From an uncultured Helicobacter sp. (GTDB taxonomy: Bacteria > Campylobacterota > Campylobacteria > Campylobacterales > Helicobacteraceae), in contig NZ_CALERY010000019.1 of the NCBI RefSeq assembly GCF_937906905.1, positions 1 through 60,981 on the forward strand: 60,981 nucleotides of DNA. Direction: 5' to 3'. The position numbers and the translations under genes are program-made. Within the stretch, counting starts at the first letter, position 1, and each line of letters begins with the position of its first letter. The notes beneath the pieces are model-generated. The model did not search any database. It was given only the letters and a program-made list of their open reading frames with translations, and was not told the DNA's origin. Of the stretch, positions 7,196-16,500 are shown piece after piece.

Positions 7196-9787
7196 CTAGC
7201 GCACTTGTGTAGCTGTTGGTGCGATAGGCGTAGCTGGAGTAGCGGGAGGGAAAGCCTGAGGGATAGCTGGGGTGAAGTTGAGAGTGCGTGGATTCTGGTG
7301 GGATTGTGTGCTTGGCTTTTTGGTGGAATCTTGTTGAGATTCTAGCTCATAGGAGTAGATTTTTTGCGTATCGATTTGGAAGTCGAAAAACTCTGATCGA
7401 AAATCCGCAAGCGAGATAAAGTTGTAGCTCGTGGCTGCGGCTTTTAGATTCCCAGCGGCTTGGTAGAGTAGCCCTAGCGCATAGCGGGCTTCATAGGCAT
7501 TAGGTGTCTCCATTTTAGCCAGCTGTAAAAGCAGTGTCGCATCGCCGTAGTTCCCAGCGCCCACAGCAGAAACTGCAGCAAGAAAGCGTGTGTGGCTATC
7601 GCTCTCATGCAACTCATCAACAAGTGTATTAAAAATCGTATAGGCTTTTTGGAAGTCTTTTTGGTAGATTCCAATCAAGCCCAGTGTCTGCATAGTGCCG
7701 CGTGGGTCTTGTGGTCCAGCGGTGAGATGTGCTTGCATGATTTTGGCTTGATTTTGCAAGGAGCCTGTGATAAAGCCCGTATAGACATATAGCTCGCGAG
7801 GCAACGCGCCGCCATAATACAGCGGGCGTAAGTCAAGATTATCAGAGTTGAAAAGATTATACATGCTAATACTAATGTCTTGCACACTATCGCCAAAGCT
7901 CTTTGTGAGGATTGAGAGAATATTGACCACCACATCATTAGGAAAAAGATTTTTTAGCGCGCCAATATGCTCTAGCATAGCCTCTTTGTCTTTGTTTTTG
8001 AGCGCATAAACATACTCCAGGGCATAGTAGATTGGCTCTTTTACCTTGGCTTGAGCAATCCAGTCGCTTTCTTGGATTTGGTTGTCATTTAGGTAATTTA
8101 AAAAATTTCCATAGAATGTGTGCAAGGTGGTGTCTTTGATGTGATCTTGTGCTTCATGATCTTGGTAGGATTGCACCATGTCAAAGACAACTCTATCAGT
8201 ATCTTTATGACTAAACCGCCCACTAAGCACTGCAAAAATCCCAGAAATATAGTCACTTTGATCCAAATAATACGCGCGGATAAAATTCGTATAAGCCTCT
8301 TCATACTGCCCAAGCTGTGCATATACAAGCCCGAGGTTGTAGTATAAAATTGCATGATTTGGATTGCTTGCAGTGGAGGTTTTGAGGAATTTTAGTGCTG
8401 CTCGTAAATCTTTGCTTTCAAGCTGAACGAGTGTGCGGATAATTTCTCTATCAATTTTTGAAGTCGTCGCAGAACGCAGGAGAATATTTTTACCTTCAGT
8501 AATGTTGATATGGGCAAAGTTACTTGCCTGTGCGATTTCCTCTAGCGCCTTTTTCGCATCAAACACTCGATATGGTGCAAAGTAGAAAAGCATTTTATAG
8601 CCGATTTTGTCTTTGTTTTCAAAGTCGCGCTCCCAGAAAGTTTTTTGCGCCATGCTCACATCAAAAAGCTCTGGATTGATGACGACTTTAATAGGGTAGG
8701 TGATTTTGGCAATTTGCTGGAATTTCTTTTGCGAGGTGATAGAATCCAGATTTGCAGCAGCTTCTGCATAGTTCCCAAGCTTTAGCTCGATGATTTGTAG
8801 CGCCATGAGAGATTCGATATCTTGGGGGTGATCTTGGAGATAGCGCAGGAGATGGGCTTTTGCCGAGGCATATTCAGCCTGGCGTGCATAGAGTAGCCCT
8901 ATGGCTTTATTGTCTTCTGGATTTGCAGCGGCTTTCAAATGGTTTAGTGCATTGACATCATCACCAAAAATTGTAAAAACATGTGCAGCAAGGCGGTTGT
9001 TTTGTGTAGCAAAATCTATGGAGTTTGGATTTAGCAGGGGGCTTAGTGTCTCAAAATACCGATCTTGATAGTAAGAGACAAGCGCATACGCATAGCTATA
9101 AAATGGTTCATTAAGAATCTCGCTTAAATTATCATTAGCGATTTTTACATAATGCCCATATAAGTCAAATCGATCTAGCTTAAACGCAGCTACTGCCGCA
9201 TTGATCGCGCTTACAGAGACATTCTGTCCTGTTTGGATAGAATCATTATAGGCGGCAATAGAATCTTGATAGAGCTCAGATTTAAGCTCCATAGTGCCTA
9301 GATTGTAGTTGGCGATAGACTGGGAAAAATCTGCTATTTTGCGAAAGACCTCATAGGCTTCTTGGCGATACCCTTGATCATAGAGCATATTGCCTTTGAT
9401 GATAAGATTATCCACGCTAGAGTCCTGCTCTTCTTCGATACTTGGCGCTGGGAGCGGCGCACTAAGGAGCTTTTGCATTTCTTCTTGGGAGATTTGAGAC
9501 TCTAGCGGCGTGGATTCTAATTTCTCTGGTGCGCTTTTTTTACTAGGGAGAAGCAGGAGAATAAGCAGCAATAGCAACACCATCACAAGCAGCGCTACCC
9601 CGCCAATCGCACTATAAAGCAGGAAATGGTTTTGCTTGATTTTGTCAAAAGTAGGGCTAGTAAAAAATTTGGCGAAACGATTTTGCAGAGAATCAAGCAG
9701 TGCTGTGAGCTTTTGCTTGAAGCCCGCAGAGGATTTTTGCTCTACTTCTGGTGCCTTGTCTTCTTGGATACTATTGATATCTGGCAT
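7196..9787 (-). CDS. Membrane-anchored periplasmic TPR-repeat protein, PflB-like candidate
   Basis: An 863-residue protein. About 50 cytoplasmic residues precede one transmembrane helix (about 53-80, ending in LLLLPSKK). A long helical region follows with many TPR-like motifs, for example YNLGLVYAQLGQYEEAYTNF and YALGLLYQAAGNLKAAATSY. The tail is Pro/Thr-rich. Size and topology match PflB, the flagellar motor scaffold that helps place stator units in Campylobacter and Helicobacter. The adjacent flgA supports a flagellar role. The name is inference from architecture and from my memory of the syntenic H. pylori gene. It is packed between serS (20 bp) and uvrD (3 bp). Confidence 0.65.
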   Translation of the reverse strand: MPDINSIQEDKAPEVEQKSSAGFKQKLTALLDSLQNRFAKFFTSPTFDKIKQNHFLLYSAIGGVALLVMVLLLLLILLLLPSKKSAPEKLESTPLESQISQEEMQKLLSAPLPAPSIEEEQDSSVDNLIIKGNMLYDQGYRQEAYEVFRKIADFSQSIANYNLGTMELKSELYQDSIAAYNDSIQTGQNVSVSAINAAVAAFKLDRFDLYGHYVKIANDNLSEILNEPFYSYAYALVSYYQDRYFETLSPLLNPNSIDFATQNNRLAAHVFTIFGDDVNALNHLKAAANPEDNKAIGLLYARQAEYASAKAHLLRYLQDHPQDIESLMALQIIELKLGNYAEAAANLDSITSQKKFQQIAKITYPIKVVINPELFDVSMAQKTFWERDFENKDKIGYKMLFYFAPYRVFDAKKALEEIAQASNFAHINITEGKNILLRSATTSKIDREIIRTLVQLESKDLRAALKFLKTSTASNPNHAILYYNLGLVYAQLGQYEEAYTNFIRAYYLDQSDYISGIFAVLSGRFSHKDTDRVVFDMVQSYQDHEAQDHIKDTTLHTFYGNFLNYLNDNQIQESDWIAQAKVKEPIYYALEYVYALKNKDKEAMLEHIGALKNLFPNDVVVNILSILTKSFGDSVQDISISMYNLFNSDNLDLRPLYYGGALPRELYVYTGFITGSLQNQAKIMQAHLTAGPQDPRGTMQTLGLIGIYQKDFQKAYTIFNTLVDELHESDSHTRFLAAVSAVGAGNYGDATLLLQLAKMETPNAYEARYALGLLYQAAGNLKAAATSYNFISLADFRSEFFDFQIDTQKIYSYELESQQDSTKKPSTQSHQNPRTLNFTPAIPQAFPPATPATPIAPTATQVR

Positions 9788-9806
9788 ATACGAATCCTAC
9801 TAGAAT

Positions 9807-11219
9807 CTACTCACTATTTTTAAGTATAGTTTGTAGCTCTGGCATATAAGGTTTTAGTGCCTCTGGGATAGTAATTGTGCCATCTTGATTTTGGTAGTTT
9901 TCCATAATGGCTACGAGCGTGCGCCCCACGGCTAGAGATGAGCCATTAAGCGTGTGGGCGAAGTGGTTTTTGCCATGTTCTTTGTAGCGGATTTTGGCTC
10001 GCCTTGCTTGGAAATCGCGCGTGTTGCTAACAGAGCTTATCTCGCGGTAGCAGCCCTGCCCGGGCAGCCACACTTCTATATCAATGGTATTACTCGCGCT
10101 AAAGCCTAAATCCCCGCTACACAAGCGCACAAAGCGGTGGGGCAGCCCTAGATCGCTTAAGATTTTGCTAGCGGTGCGGAGCATTTTCTCTTGCATTGCA
10201 TCACTTTGGCTTGGGTGCGTGATCGCCACTAGCTCGACTTTGTCAAATTGGTGCTCGCGTATCATGCCGCGCGTATCGCGTCCAGCACTTCCAGCCTCTT
10301 TACGGAAACATGGGGTCTGCGCGGTTAGGCAAATAGGAAGATCTTGGACTGGGATAATTGTGTCATTATAAAGATTGGTTAGTGTGATTTCGGAAGTGGA
10401 GATGAGATAAAGCTCATGACCTTTTTTCTTCTGCGCCCTAGAATCTTTGGATTCTGGATCTAGGCTCTTTTGTGCTTGCTCCTGCTGAGCGACCTCCTCC
10501 TGCGTGCTAGCAAGCTTAAACATATCATCTTCAAACTTTGGCAGCTGCCCTGTGCCAAAGAGCATAGCACTATTGACAATCACAGGCGTGCTAACAAGCT
10601 CAAAGCCCGCCTTGCGATTGCTATCGATCATAAAGTTTATAAGCGCGCGAGAGAGCAGCGCGCCTTGCCCGCGCAGGACTGAAAAGCGGCTTTTAGCCAG
10701 CTTTACCCCAGCGGCAAAATCAATCCAGCCATTTTGCTCTGCTAGCTCGAAATGCTCTTTTGGGCTAAAGTCAAACTCGCGCGGGGCAAGAATGCGTTTG
10801 AGCTCGACATTCTCGCTCTCATTTTTGCCGCTTGGTGTGTGGGAGTCTGGAAGATTGGGGATAGTGGCAAGGCTAGATTCTAGCTCCTCTTGCAAAGTGC
10901 GCACGACTTCTTGTGCTTGGGCGATGGCAGCTTTGTTTGACTCTAGGCTCGCACGGAGAGCTTCTAGCTCACCAGAATCTACACTAGATTCTGTAGCTCG
11001 TGATTTTGCTCCCTGCTTAGCTTGATCAGCCTTGAGTGTGCCAAAGAGTTTAGAGTTTTTGTTCTGGCTTTCTTGGAGAGATTCTAGGATTTGCTTTTTG
11101 GCTTTAAGCTCTCGAGCCTGTTGTTTAAGCGCTTCAAGCACACTAGAATCCACTTGCTTTTGCGAAAGTTTGGCTGCTACTTCGTCAAATTCATTGAGCA
11201 GTAGTTTGATATCTATCAT
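9807..11219 (-). CDS. serS: Seryl-tRNA synthetase
   Basis: A 470-residue class II synthetase that charges tRNA-Ser. The N-terminal coiled-coil arm (about 30-120) is followed by the catalytic domain. Motif 2 lies in CFRKEAGSAGRDTRGMIREHQF and motif 3 in SSLAVGRTLVAIMENYQ. At about 470 residues it is longer than usual (about 415-430). Two extra segments account for this: ATESSVDSGE at the coiled-coil tip, encoded by a perfect hairpin of two AGAATC words (10973-10993), and a charged insert (about 240-270, QEEVAQQEQAQKSLDPESK) before the strand HELYLISTSEITLTN. It is the first gene of the minus-strand serS-TPR-uvrD-flgA unit. Confidence 0.95.
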   Translation of the reverse strand: MIDIKLLLNEFDEVAAKLSQKQVDSSVLEALKQQARELKAKKQILESLQESQNKNSKLFGTLKADQAKQGAKSRATESSVDSGELEALRASLESNKAAIAQAQEVVRTLQEELESSLATIPNLPDSHTPSGKNESENVELKRILAPREFDFSPKEHFELAEQNGWIDFAAGVKLAKSRFSVLRGQGALLSRALINFMIDSNRKAGFELVSTPVIVNSAMLFGTGQLPKFEDDMFKLASTQEEVAQQEQAQKSLDPESKDSRAQKKKGHELYLISTSEITLTNLYNDTIIPVQDLPICLTAQTPCFRKEAGSAGRDTRGMIREHQFDKVELVAITHPSQSDAMQEKMLRTASKILSDLGLPHRFVRLCSGDLGFSASNTIDIEVWLPGQGCYREISSVSNTRDFQARRAKIRYKEHGKNHFAHTLNGSSLAVGRTLVAIMENYQNQDGTITIPEALKPYMPELQTILKNSE

Positions 11220-11383
11220 TGTCTTTTTCCTTGCATTGTATCTCTCTAGCCAGAAATCCTAGCAGGTGGTTGGTATCAACAGAGAATCTAAATTTGCATT
11301 TTTAGCGCGATTCTACCAAAATAGAGTAAAAACGCCTATAAATCCGCATGTATTTGATTAGCTTTAGGCTGTCTTAGAATTGG

Positions 11384-11389
11384 TATAAT
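11384..11389 (+). promoter_or_regulatory. Extended -10 promoter of the Fur-family gene
   Basis: TATAAT inside TTGGTATAATG, about 50 nt before the start codon. A good AAGGAG (11428-11433) precedes the ATG. The serS-fur intergenic space is divergent, so autoregulation is possible; I could not identify a clear Fur or PerR box by eye. Confidence 0.6.
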
Positions 11390-11438
11390 GCGCGGTGTTT
11401 TATTGTTTTGATCCACAGGATATTCTCAAGGAGACGCG

Positions 11439-11948
11439 ATGAAAGCACTACGACAAGCCACTAAATCACAGCATGAAACTCTGCGCCACAAACATGCCAT
11501 GCAGGAAAGTTTCACGGAGCTTTTGCATAACAAAAACCTAAAAACCACTCCCCAGCGCTTAGCAATCCTTGAACTCATCTATGAAAATGGTCATATCGGT
11601 GTCGAGGAAATCTATCAGCACATCAAACAATTCCAGCCCAATATCTCGCTTGCCACTGTGTATAAAAATGTCGCCACACTTAGTGAGATGGATATTCTGC
11701 GCGAGGTCAAGCCACCAACACAAAAACAAAAATATGAGCTTGCTAGCGATAAGCATATCCATGTCAGCTGCGAGCAGTGCGGCAAACTTCAAGATGTCCA
11801 TGTCGATGTGGGCAAGCTACTAAGGGTCTGCATGAGTAAAACTGGCTATGCGCTTTTTGATGTGTCAGCGGTATTTATCGGGGTGTGTGCAGAATGTCAG
11901 CAGACACAAAAGCACTCCATGGACAAAAAGTCATTTGGGGCGCTCTAA
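11439..11948 (+). CDS. Fur-family transcriptional regulator, PerR-like
   Basis: A 169-residue metalloregulator. The N-terminal winged helix carries LKTTPQRLAILELI and ISLATVYKNVATL. The dimerisation domain carries HIHVSCEQCGK and a second CxxC; C111/C114 and C150/C153 form the structural zinc site, and the His-rich strand is the regulatory metal site. The TTPQRL and SLATVYKN segments look closer to Campylobacter PerR (peroxide sensing) than to H. pylori Fur, so PerR is the better guess, but sequence alone does not settle the inducer. The N-terminal extension (about 30 residues) is longer than typical. A LysE-type exporter gene begins 3 bp downstream, implying one transcript. Confidence 0.85.
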   Translation: MKALRQATKSQHETLRHKHAMQESFTELLHNKNLKTTPQRLAILELIYENGHIGVEEIYQHIKQFQPNISLATVYKNVATLSEMDILREVKPPTQKQKYELASDKHIHVSCEQCGKLQDVHVDVGKLLRVCMSKTGYALFDVSAVFIGVCAECQQTQKHSMDKKSFGAL

Positions 11949-11951
11949 CCC

Positions 11952-12608
11952 ATGGGCGATTTTAGTGGCATACATAATGCCTATATCGCGGTGTTTGTTA
12001 TCGGCTATCTTGGGGCGATAACGCCTGGTCCTGATATTTTACTAATCCTCCGTTATGCGCTCACAAATGGCGCTGGCAAAGCACTCATCGCGCTGAGCGG
12101 TATAGCAAGTGGCTGGCTACTATATCTAGGGCTTGTGTATTTTGGTTTCATGAGTGCGCTTAGCCACCCTATCGCGCAGGGGCTTATTGGCGTGCTGGGT
12201 GGATTATATCTAGGCTATATTAGCTATAAGATCTTGCGCAGCAGCACAGAATCCAGCGAGATAACAGAGCTACTAGAATCCACTTCCACCGCACGCCAGG
12301 GCAAAAGTGCGCTTTTAGGCAATACATTTTTACATGCTCTTTTTGTTAATCTCTCAAACCCCAAGGCAATTTTGTTTTTCATCGTAGTGGTTGCACCATT
12401 TGCAGGTGATGGCTTTGAAATAGGGCTTGTTGTGCTGTTTTGCTCCTTGCTGTGCGGATTTCTAAGTGTGATATTTGTGGGGCTATATGTGCGCAAGTGG
12501 CTTAGCGCGCAGATGTTTTTGTGGATCGATCGTGTAAGCGCAGTGATATTTGTGGGGTTTGCAGGGGTGCTGTTATATCAAGGGGTAGGCACGCTGCTTA
12601 GGCTCTAG
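11952..12608 (+). CDS. LysE/RhtB-family exporter
   Basis: A 218-residue inner membrane protein with about six hydrophobic helices. It has the family signature near the N-terminus (GAITPGPDILLILRYAL) and LFVNLSNPKAILFF in the middle. The family exports amino acids such as lysine, threonine or homoserine lactones; the substrate here is unknown. A loop between helices (about 97-115, TESSEITELLESTSTARQG) is written by two direct AGAATCC words and is probably cytoplasmic. It follows the Fur-family gene by 3 bp; whether this exporter responds to metal or peroxide is unknown. Confidence 0.85.
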   Translation: MGDFSGIHNAYIAVFVIGYLGAITPGPDILLILRYALTNGAGKALIALSGIASGWLLYLGLVYFGFMSALSHPIAQGLIGVLGGLYLGYISYKILRSSTESSEITELLESTSTARQGKSALLGNTFLHALFVNLSNPKAILFFIVVVAPFAGDGFEIGLVVLFCSLLCGFLSVIFVGLYVRKWLSAQMFLWIDRVSAVIFVGFAGVLLYQGVGTLLRL

Positions 12609-12648
12609 CGCATTGGTGCTTTGGCTAAATTGCAAATAGAGTTAGACT

Positions 12649-13290
12649 TCACAGCGCGAGAAAATTATCCAGAATCTGCAAACCAGCTTTGTGACTTTTC
12701 TCCGGGTGGGGTTGGATCCCTAGGATATTATCTTTCCCCACAATCGCTGGAAATCGCTCACCATAGTCGCAAGCTGCTAGCACAGAGCTAGATTCTCCAC
12801 TACTCTTGCTACTATCTTTGGCTATTTTAGCATGGTAGGAATGCACGAAATACAAAAACGCACCATTTGGAAGGTTTTTTAGCAGTGGATGATGCGCACC
12901 AGAATCTGTGAAGAAGCAGCTATTCCAGCCCATGTGTGGGATTCTGGGTGCATTTGTAAAACGCACAATTTCTCCCTGCAACAATCCAAGCCCTGCATGC
13001 TCGCCAAACTCATAGCTCTTCTCAAAAAGCAGCTGCATACCAAGACAGATCCCAAGCAGATAGCGTCCGCTACGCGCATACTCAAAAATCGCTTCATCAA
13101 AGCCGTGTTTGCGCACCTCTGCACGCACTTCGCCAAACGCCCCGACCCCGGGCAGTAGCACCTTATCGTAGAATCTAAGTGTTTCTGGGTCTTTGACAAA
13201 CTCTACCTTTTGTCCTAGTGTCTCAAAGGCGTTGCGCACACTCCCTAGATTGCCAGCTCCATAGTCAATAACCCCAAGCCTGCCTCTCAT
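12649..13290 (-). CDS. hisH: Imidazole glycerol phosphate synthase, glutaminase subunit HisH
   Basis: A 213-residue class I glutamine amidotransferase that feeds ammonia to HisF in histidine synthesis. The triad is visible: C82 in LLGICLGMQLLFE, H195 and E197 in IQPHPEKS. N-terminal VIDYGAGNLGSV is the family signature. It lies 6 bp after ileS on the same strand; no other his gene is in the window, so the pathway is scattered. Confidence 0.95.
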   Translation of the reverse strand: MRGRLGVIDYGAGNLGSVRNAFETLGQKVEFVKDPETLRFYDKVLLPGVGAFGEVRAEVRKHGFDEAIFEYARSGRYLLGICLGMQLLFEKSYEFGEHAGLGLLQGEIVRFTNAPRIPHMGWNSCFFTDSGAHHPLLKNLPNGAFLYFVHSYHAKIAKDSSKSSGESSSVLAACDYGERFPAIVGKDNILGIQPHPEKSHKAGLQILDNFLAL

Positions 13291-13296
13291 ATCAAC

Positions 13297-16074
13297 CTAG
13301 CCCTGCAACACGCTATTGCAGCGCGCGCACAAGCCTCCCTCATGCTCTGCCATGAAGCGCCAGCAACGATCGCAACGAGCCCCAGCACTTTTATAGAGTG
13401 AGAATGTCCTCTCTCCTAGCGTGAAACTCCCGACTTTCTGTGATATATCTGGTGCATAGTCGCTAAGGATAAGCCACTGCGCCACCTGCGTAGCACATAA
13501 GCCCCCAAAGCCACTAGAATCTTGCTCGCTAGATTCTAGCACGAGCTCAAGCCCAGATTTGATAGCTTTATCTTTTTTAAGTGTGTCAAGTAGCTCGCTG
13601 CATTTATCGCGTAACTGCATGAGTATGGAAAAATCACTGCTAGGGCGCACATTATACATAGCTTGAGGCTGGAGTTCAAACACATTGCTAGCCCCTCCTC
13701 GCACAATCTCTGGCGTATGCTGCAAGACCTCATCAATCGTGTAGGTAAGAATGGGCGCAAGAATATGGCAGAGATTGCTTGCGATTAGTGCCATGACGCT
13801 TTGCTTGGCTCTGCGGGATTTATCATCGCGCTCATCGCAATAGAGACTATCTTTACACAAGTCAAGGTAGATTCCGCTTAGCTCATTAGTGATGAAATAC
13901 ATAAGTCCTTGCAAACCATTGACAAAATTATACTCTGCAAAATCCGATCGCACGCGTGAGAAACACGCATTGGCGCGCTCGACTATATAGCAGTCAATCT
14001 CACTTAGATCCTGCTTGGGGCTAAGGGTTTGCAAGTCGTTGCAGTTTGCTAGCAGGAAGCGTAGTGTATTGCGCAGCTTTTTATACTGCTCGCCTACTTG
14101 CTGGAGAATATTTTTAGAGATTTTTTGGTCATTTTGGTAGTCGCTTAGTGCGACCCATAGACGCAGAATCTCACTGCCATGACTCTTTAGTATCTCTTGG
14201 GGCAAAATGACATTGCCCTTAGATTTACTCATTTTCTCGCTATTTTCGTCCATAGTGAAGCCATGAGTGAGCACTGCCTTATATGGCGCTCTACCACGAA
14301 GCGCACAAGAAAGTAGTAGCGAGCTCTGGAACCAGCCCCTATGCTGGTCGCTTCCCTCTAAATACATATCCGCCGGAAATGCACCTGCATCGTAGCGCCC
14401 GCTCTCTAGCACGCCAAACCATGTGCTCCCACTATCAAACCACACATCAAGGATATGCATACATTTCTCAAGCTTGCTAGCTAGGTGCTTGTGGGACTCT
14501 GGGAGAAGTGCTTTAATCTCAAGCTCCCACCAAATATCACAGCCCTTTTGCGCAAAAAGCTCCCCCACATGCTCAAGCACTGCTGGATCAAATAGTGCCT
14601 TGCCAGATTCTTTATCGATGAAAAATGCGATAGGCACGCCCCAATCACGCTGGCGCGAGATACACCAATCAGGGCGATTTTCGATCATTGTGCGGATTCT
14701 ATTGCGACCAGATTCTGGGTAGAATGTAGTCTGCGCGATAGATTCTAGCGCGACTTCACGCAGGGTTTTACCATTGTCATAAGGCTTATCCATGAGAATA
14801 AACCACTGCTTGGTCGCACGATAAATCACAGGCTCGTGTGTGCGCCAGCAGTATGGATAAGAGTGTGTAAATCTGGAGGATTTAAGCAAATGCTCGCCAA
14901 GAAGCGGGAGGATTTTGTCATTTGCACTAAAGACATGCTGACCGATGAAATCCCCCACCACATCTGCAGGTAAGAGTGCTTTATCTCGCAAACTCTCATC
15001 ATAGCAGCCAGTGTCATCTACTGGCATAATCACTTCGATATCATAAGCCAAGCATGCAAAGTAATCCTCCTCGCCATGCCCGGGCGCACTATGCACTAGC
15101 CCGCTACCCCCGCTCATCTGCACATGCTCACCAAGGATAAGGAGCGATGGACGATTATTGAGCGGGTTTATCGCATAGAGTCGTTCAAACGCACTGCCTT
15201 GTAGGCTAACAAGCACTTCGCCATCTGTTAGCCCCTCTCCCACGAGCGACTCCAACAGGGGTTTGGCAAAAACATAGCCTTCCTTGGTAATAACATATTC
15301 TTCGTTAGGATGCAGGCAGATAGCTTGGTTTGCTGGCAATGTCCAGGGTGTGGTTGTCCAAATCACAGCTTGGATAGGCTTTGTCGTTGCGAGATTTTGG
15401 AGATTTAACCTTTGGATAGCTTCTTGGCTTAGTGGGAATCCCACGAAAATCGAGTAATCTTCTTTGTCTTTATACTCTACTTCGGCTTCAGCTAGAGCAG
15501 AGCGTGCCGCCCAGCTCCAAAATATAGGCTTAGATCGTTCAGCGAGCAAGCCCTTTTGCGCCACAAGCGCAAGAGTTTTATAGATATTTGCTTCAAACGC
15601 AAAATCCATAGTTTTATAAGGATTAGCAAAATCTCCAATAACGCCGAGATCTTGGAATTCTTGTTTTTGGATATCGAGAAATTTTTGCGCATGCTTGCGA
15701 CAGAGCTCGCGGAATGCCGGCTTGGAAAGAGAGGATTTTTTATGTTCTTTCTCTACTTGCTGCTCGATAGGCAGTCCGTGGCAGTCCCAGCCAGGTGTAT
15801 ATCGCACGCTTCGCCCATTAAAATAATGCAGCTTTATGACAATGTCTTTTAGAATCTTATTGAGCGCATGACCGATGTGGAGATGACCATTCGCATAGGG
15901 CGGACCATCATGGAGAGTAAAAGTGTCTATTGCCCCTGCTCTATAAGTGCGCATAGCATTGTAAGCGAATTGATCAGCATTCCACGCTTGATATGTTTTG
16001 GGCTCATTTTGCGGGAGATTGCCGCGCATAGGAAAAGTTGTGTTGGGGAGAAGAAGAGTGTCTTTGTAATCCAT
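13297..16074 (-). CDS. ileS: Isoleucyl-tRNA synthetase
   Basis: A 925-residue class I synthetase. It has HIGH as NGHLHIGHALN, a CP1 editing domain (about 180-400; TTTPWTLPANQ and the GHGEEDY segment), KMSKSKGN, and a C-terminal zinc finger with four Cys (CDRCW...CARC). It charges tRNA-Ile and edits valine. The frame is open 17 codons further upstream, but this ATG has GGAG 7 nt before it and starts the conserved MDYKDTLLLPNTTFPMRG. Upstream is rpsR on the same strand (160 bp gap) and downstream hisH (6 bp). Confidence 0.95.
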   Translation of the reverse strand: MDYKDTLLLPNTTFPMRGNLPQNEPKTYQAWNADQFAYNAMRTYRAGAIDTFTLHDGPPYANGHLHIGHALNKILKDIVIKLHYFNGRSVRYTPGWDCHGLPIEQQVEKEHKKSSLSKPAFRELCRKHAQKFLDIQKQEFQDLGVIGDFANPYKTMDFAFEANIYKTLALVAQKGLLAERSKPIFWSWAARSALAEAEVEYKDKEDYSIFVGFPLSQEAIQRLNLQNLATTKPIQAVIWTTTPWTLPANQAICLHPNEEYVITKEGYVFAKPLLESLVGEGLTDGEVLVSLQGSAFERLYAINPLNNRPSLLILGEHVQMSGGSGLVHSAPGHGEEDYFACLAYDIEVIMPVDDTGCYDESLRDKALLPADVVGDFIGQHVFSANDKILPLLGEHLLKSSRFTHSYPYCWRTHEPVIYRATKQWFILMDKPYDNGKTLREVALESIAQTTFYPESGRNRIRTMIENRPDWCISRQRDWGVPIAFFIDKESGKALFDPAVLEHVGELFAQKGCDIWWELEIKALLPESHKHLASKLEKCMHILDVWFDSGSTWFGVLESGRYDAGAFPADMYLEGSDQHRGWFQSSLLLSCALRGRAPYKAVLTHGFTMDENSEKMSKSKGNVILPQEILKSHGSEILRLWVALSDYQNDQKISKNILQQVGEQYKKLRNTLRFLLANCNDLQTLSPKQDLSEIDCYIVERANACFSRVRSDFAEYNFVNGLQGLMYFITNELSGIYLDLCKDSLYCDERDDKSRRAKQSVMALIASNLCHILAPILTYTIDEVLQHTPEIVRGGASNVFELQPQAMYNVRPSSDFSILMQLRDKCSELLDTLKKDKAIKSGLELVLESSEQDSSGFGGLCATQVAQWLILSDYAPDISQKVGSFTLGERTFSLYKSAGARCDRCWRFMAEHEGGLCARCNSVLQG

Positions 16075-16234
16075 AGTATTACTCCAGTGTCGCTTGCTGC
16101 ATTGCTCAAACACTACAGACTGCATTGCAATTCAGTCGCCAGATTTTACACGCAGCCTTGCGACAAAATTGGGTGGTGCCAGCATGAAAACACGCCCTAG
16201 CACCTTGCACTTGGCGAGATTGATTCTAGGTTGG

Positions 16235-16489
16235 CTAGATTTTGAACGGATTTTCGACGACTTTTTTATGATCGATGACATATGGGATAAGCGCCATGTG
16301 TCGCGCGCGTTTAATCGCAACCTCTACACGCTCTTGCCATTTTTTTGTATTGCCTGTGAGTCGGCGAGGCATGATCTTGTAGCGCTCAGAAAGCGAATGC
16401 TTTAACATGTCGATGTCTTTGTAATCGATAAACTCGATTTTAGCCTCTGTGTATTTGCAGTATCGTTTAGAGTATTTTCTTCTTTCCAT
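16235..16489 (-). CDS. rpsR: 30S ribosomal protein bS18
   Basis: An 84-residue bS18 with the usual core (CKYTEAKIEFIDYKDIDML, KIMPRRLTG, RHMALIPY). It forms the platform pair with bS6. It is the third gene of the rpsF-ssb-rpsR unit, 11 bp after ssb. Confidence 0.97.
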   Translation of the reverse strand: MERRKYSKRYCKYTEAKIEFIDYKDIDMLKHSLSERYKIMPRRLTGNTKKWQERVEVAIKRARHMALIPYVIDHKKVVENPFKI

Positions 16490-16500
16490 GTTGTTGCTCC

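Noticed and set aside
11439..11948. Firm naming of the Fur-family gene as fur
   Set aside because: Its core resembles Campylobacter PerR more than H. pylori Fur, and no target sites are visible to decide.
16075..16125. Upstream start for ileS adding 17 residues
   Set aside because: The added residues are not conserved-looking, and the ATG at 16074 has a proper ribosome binding site.
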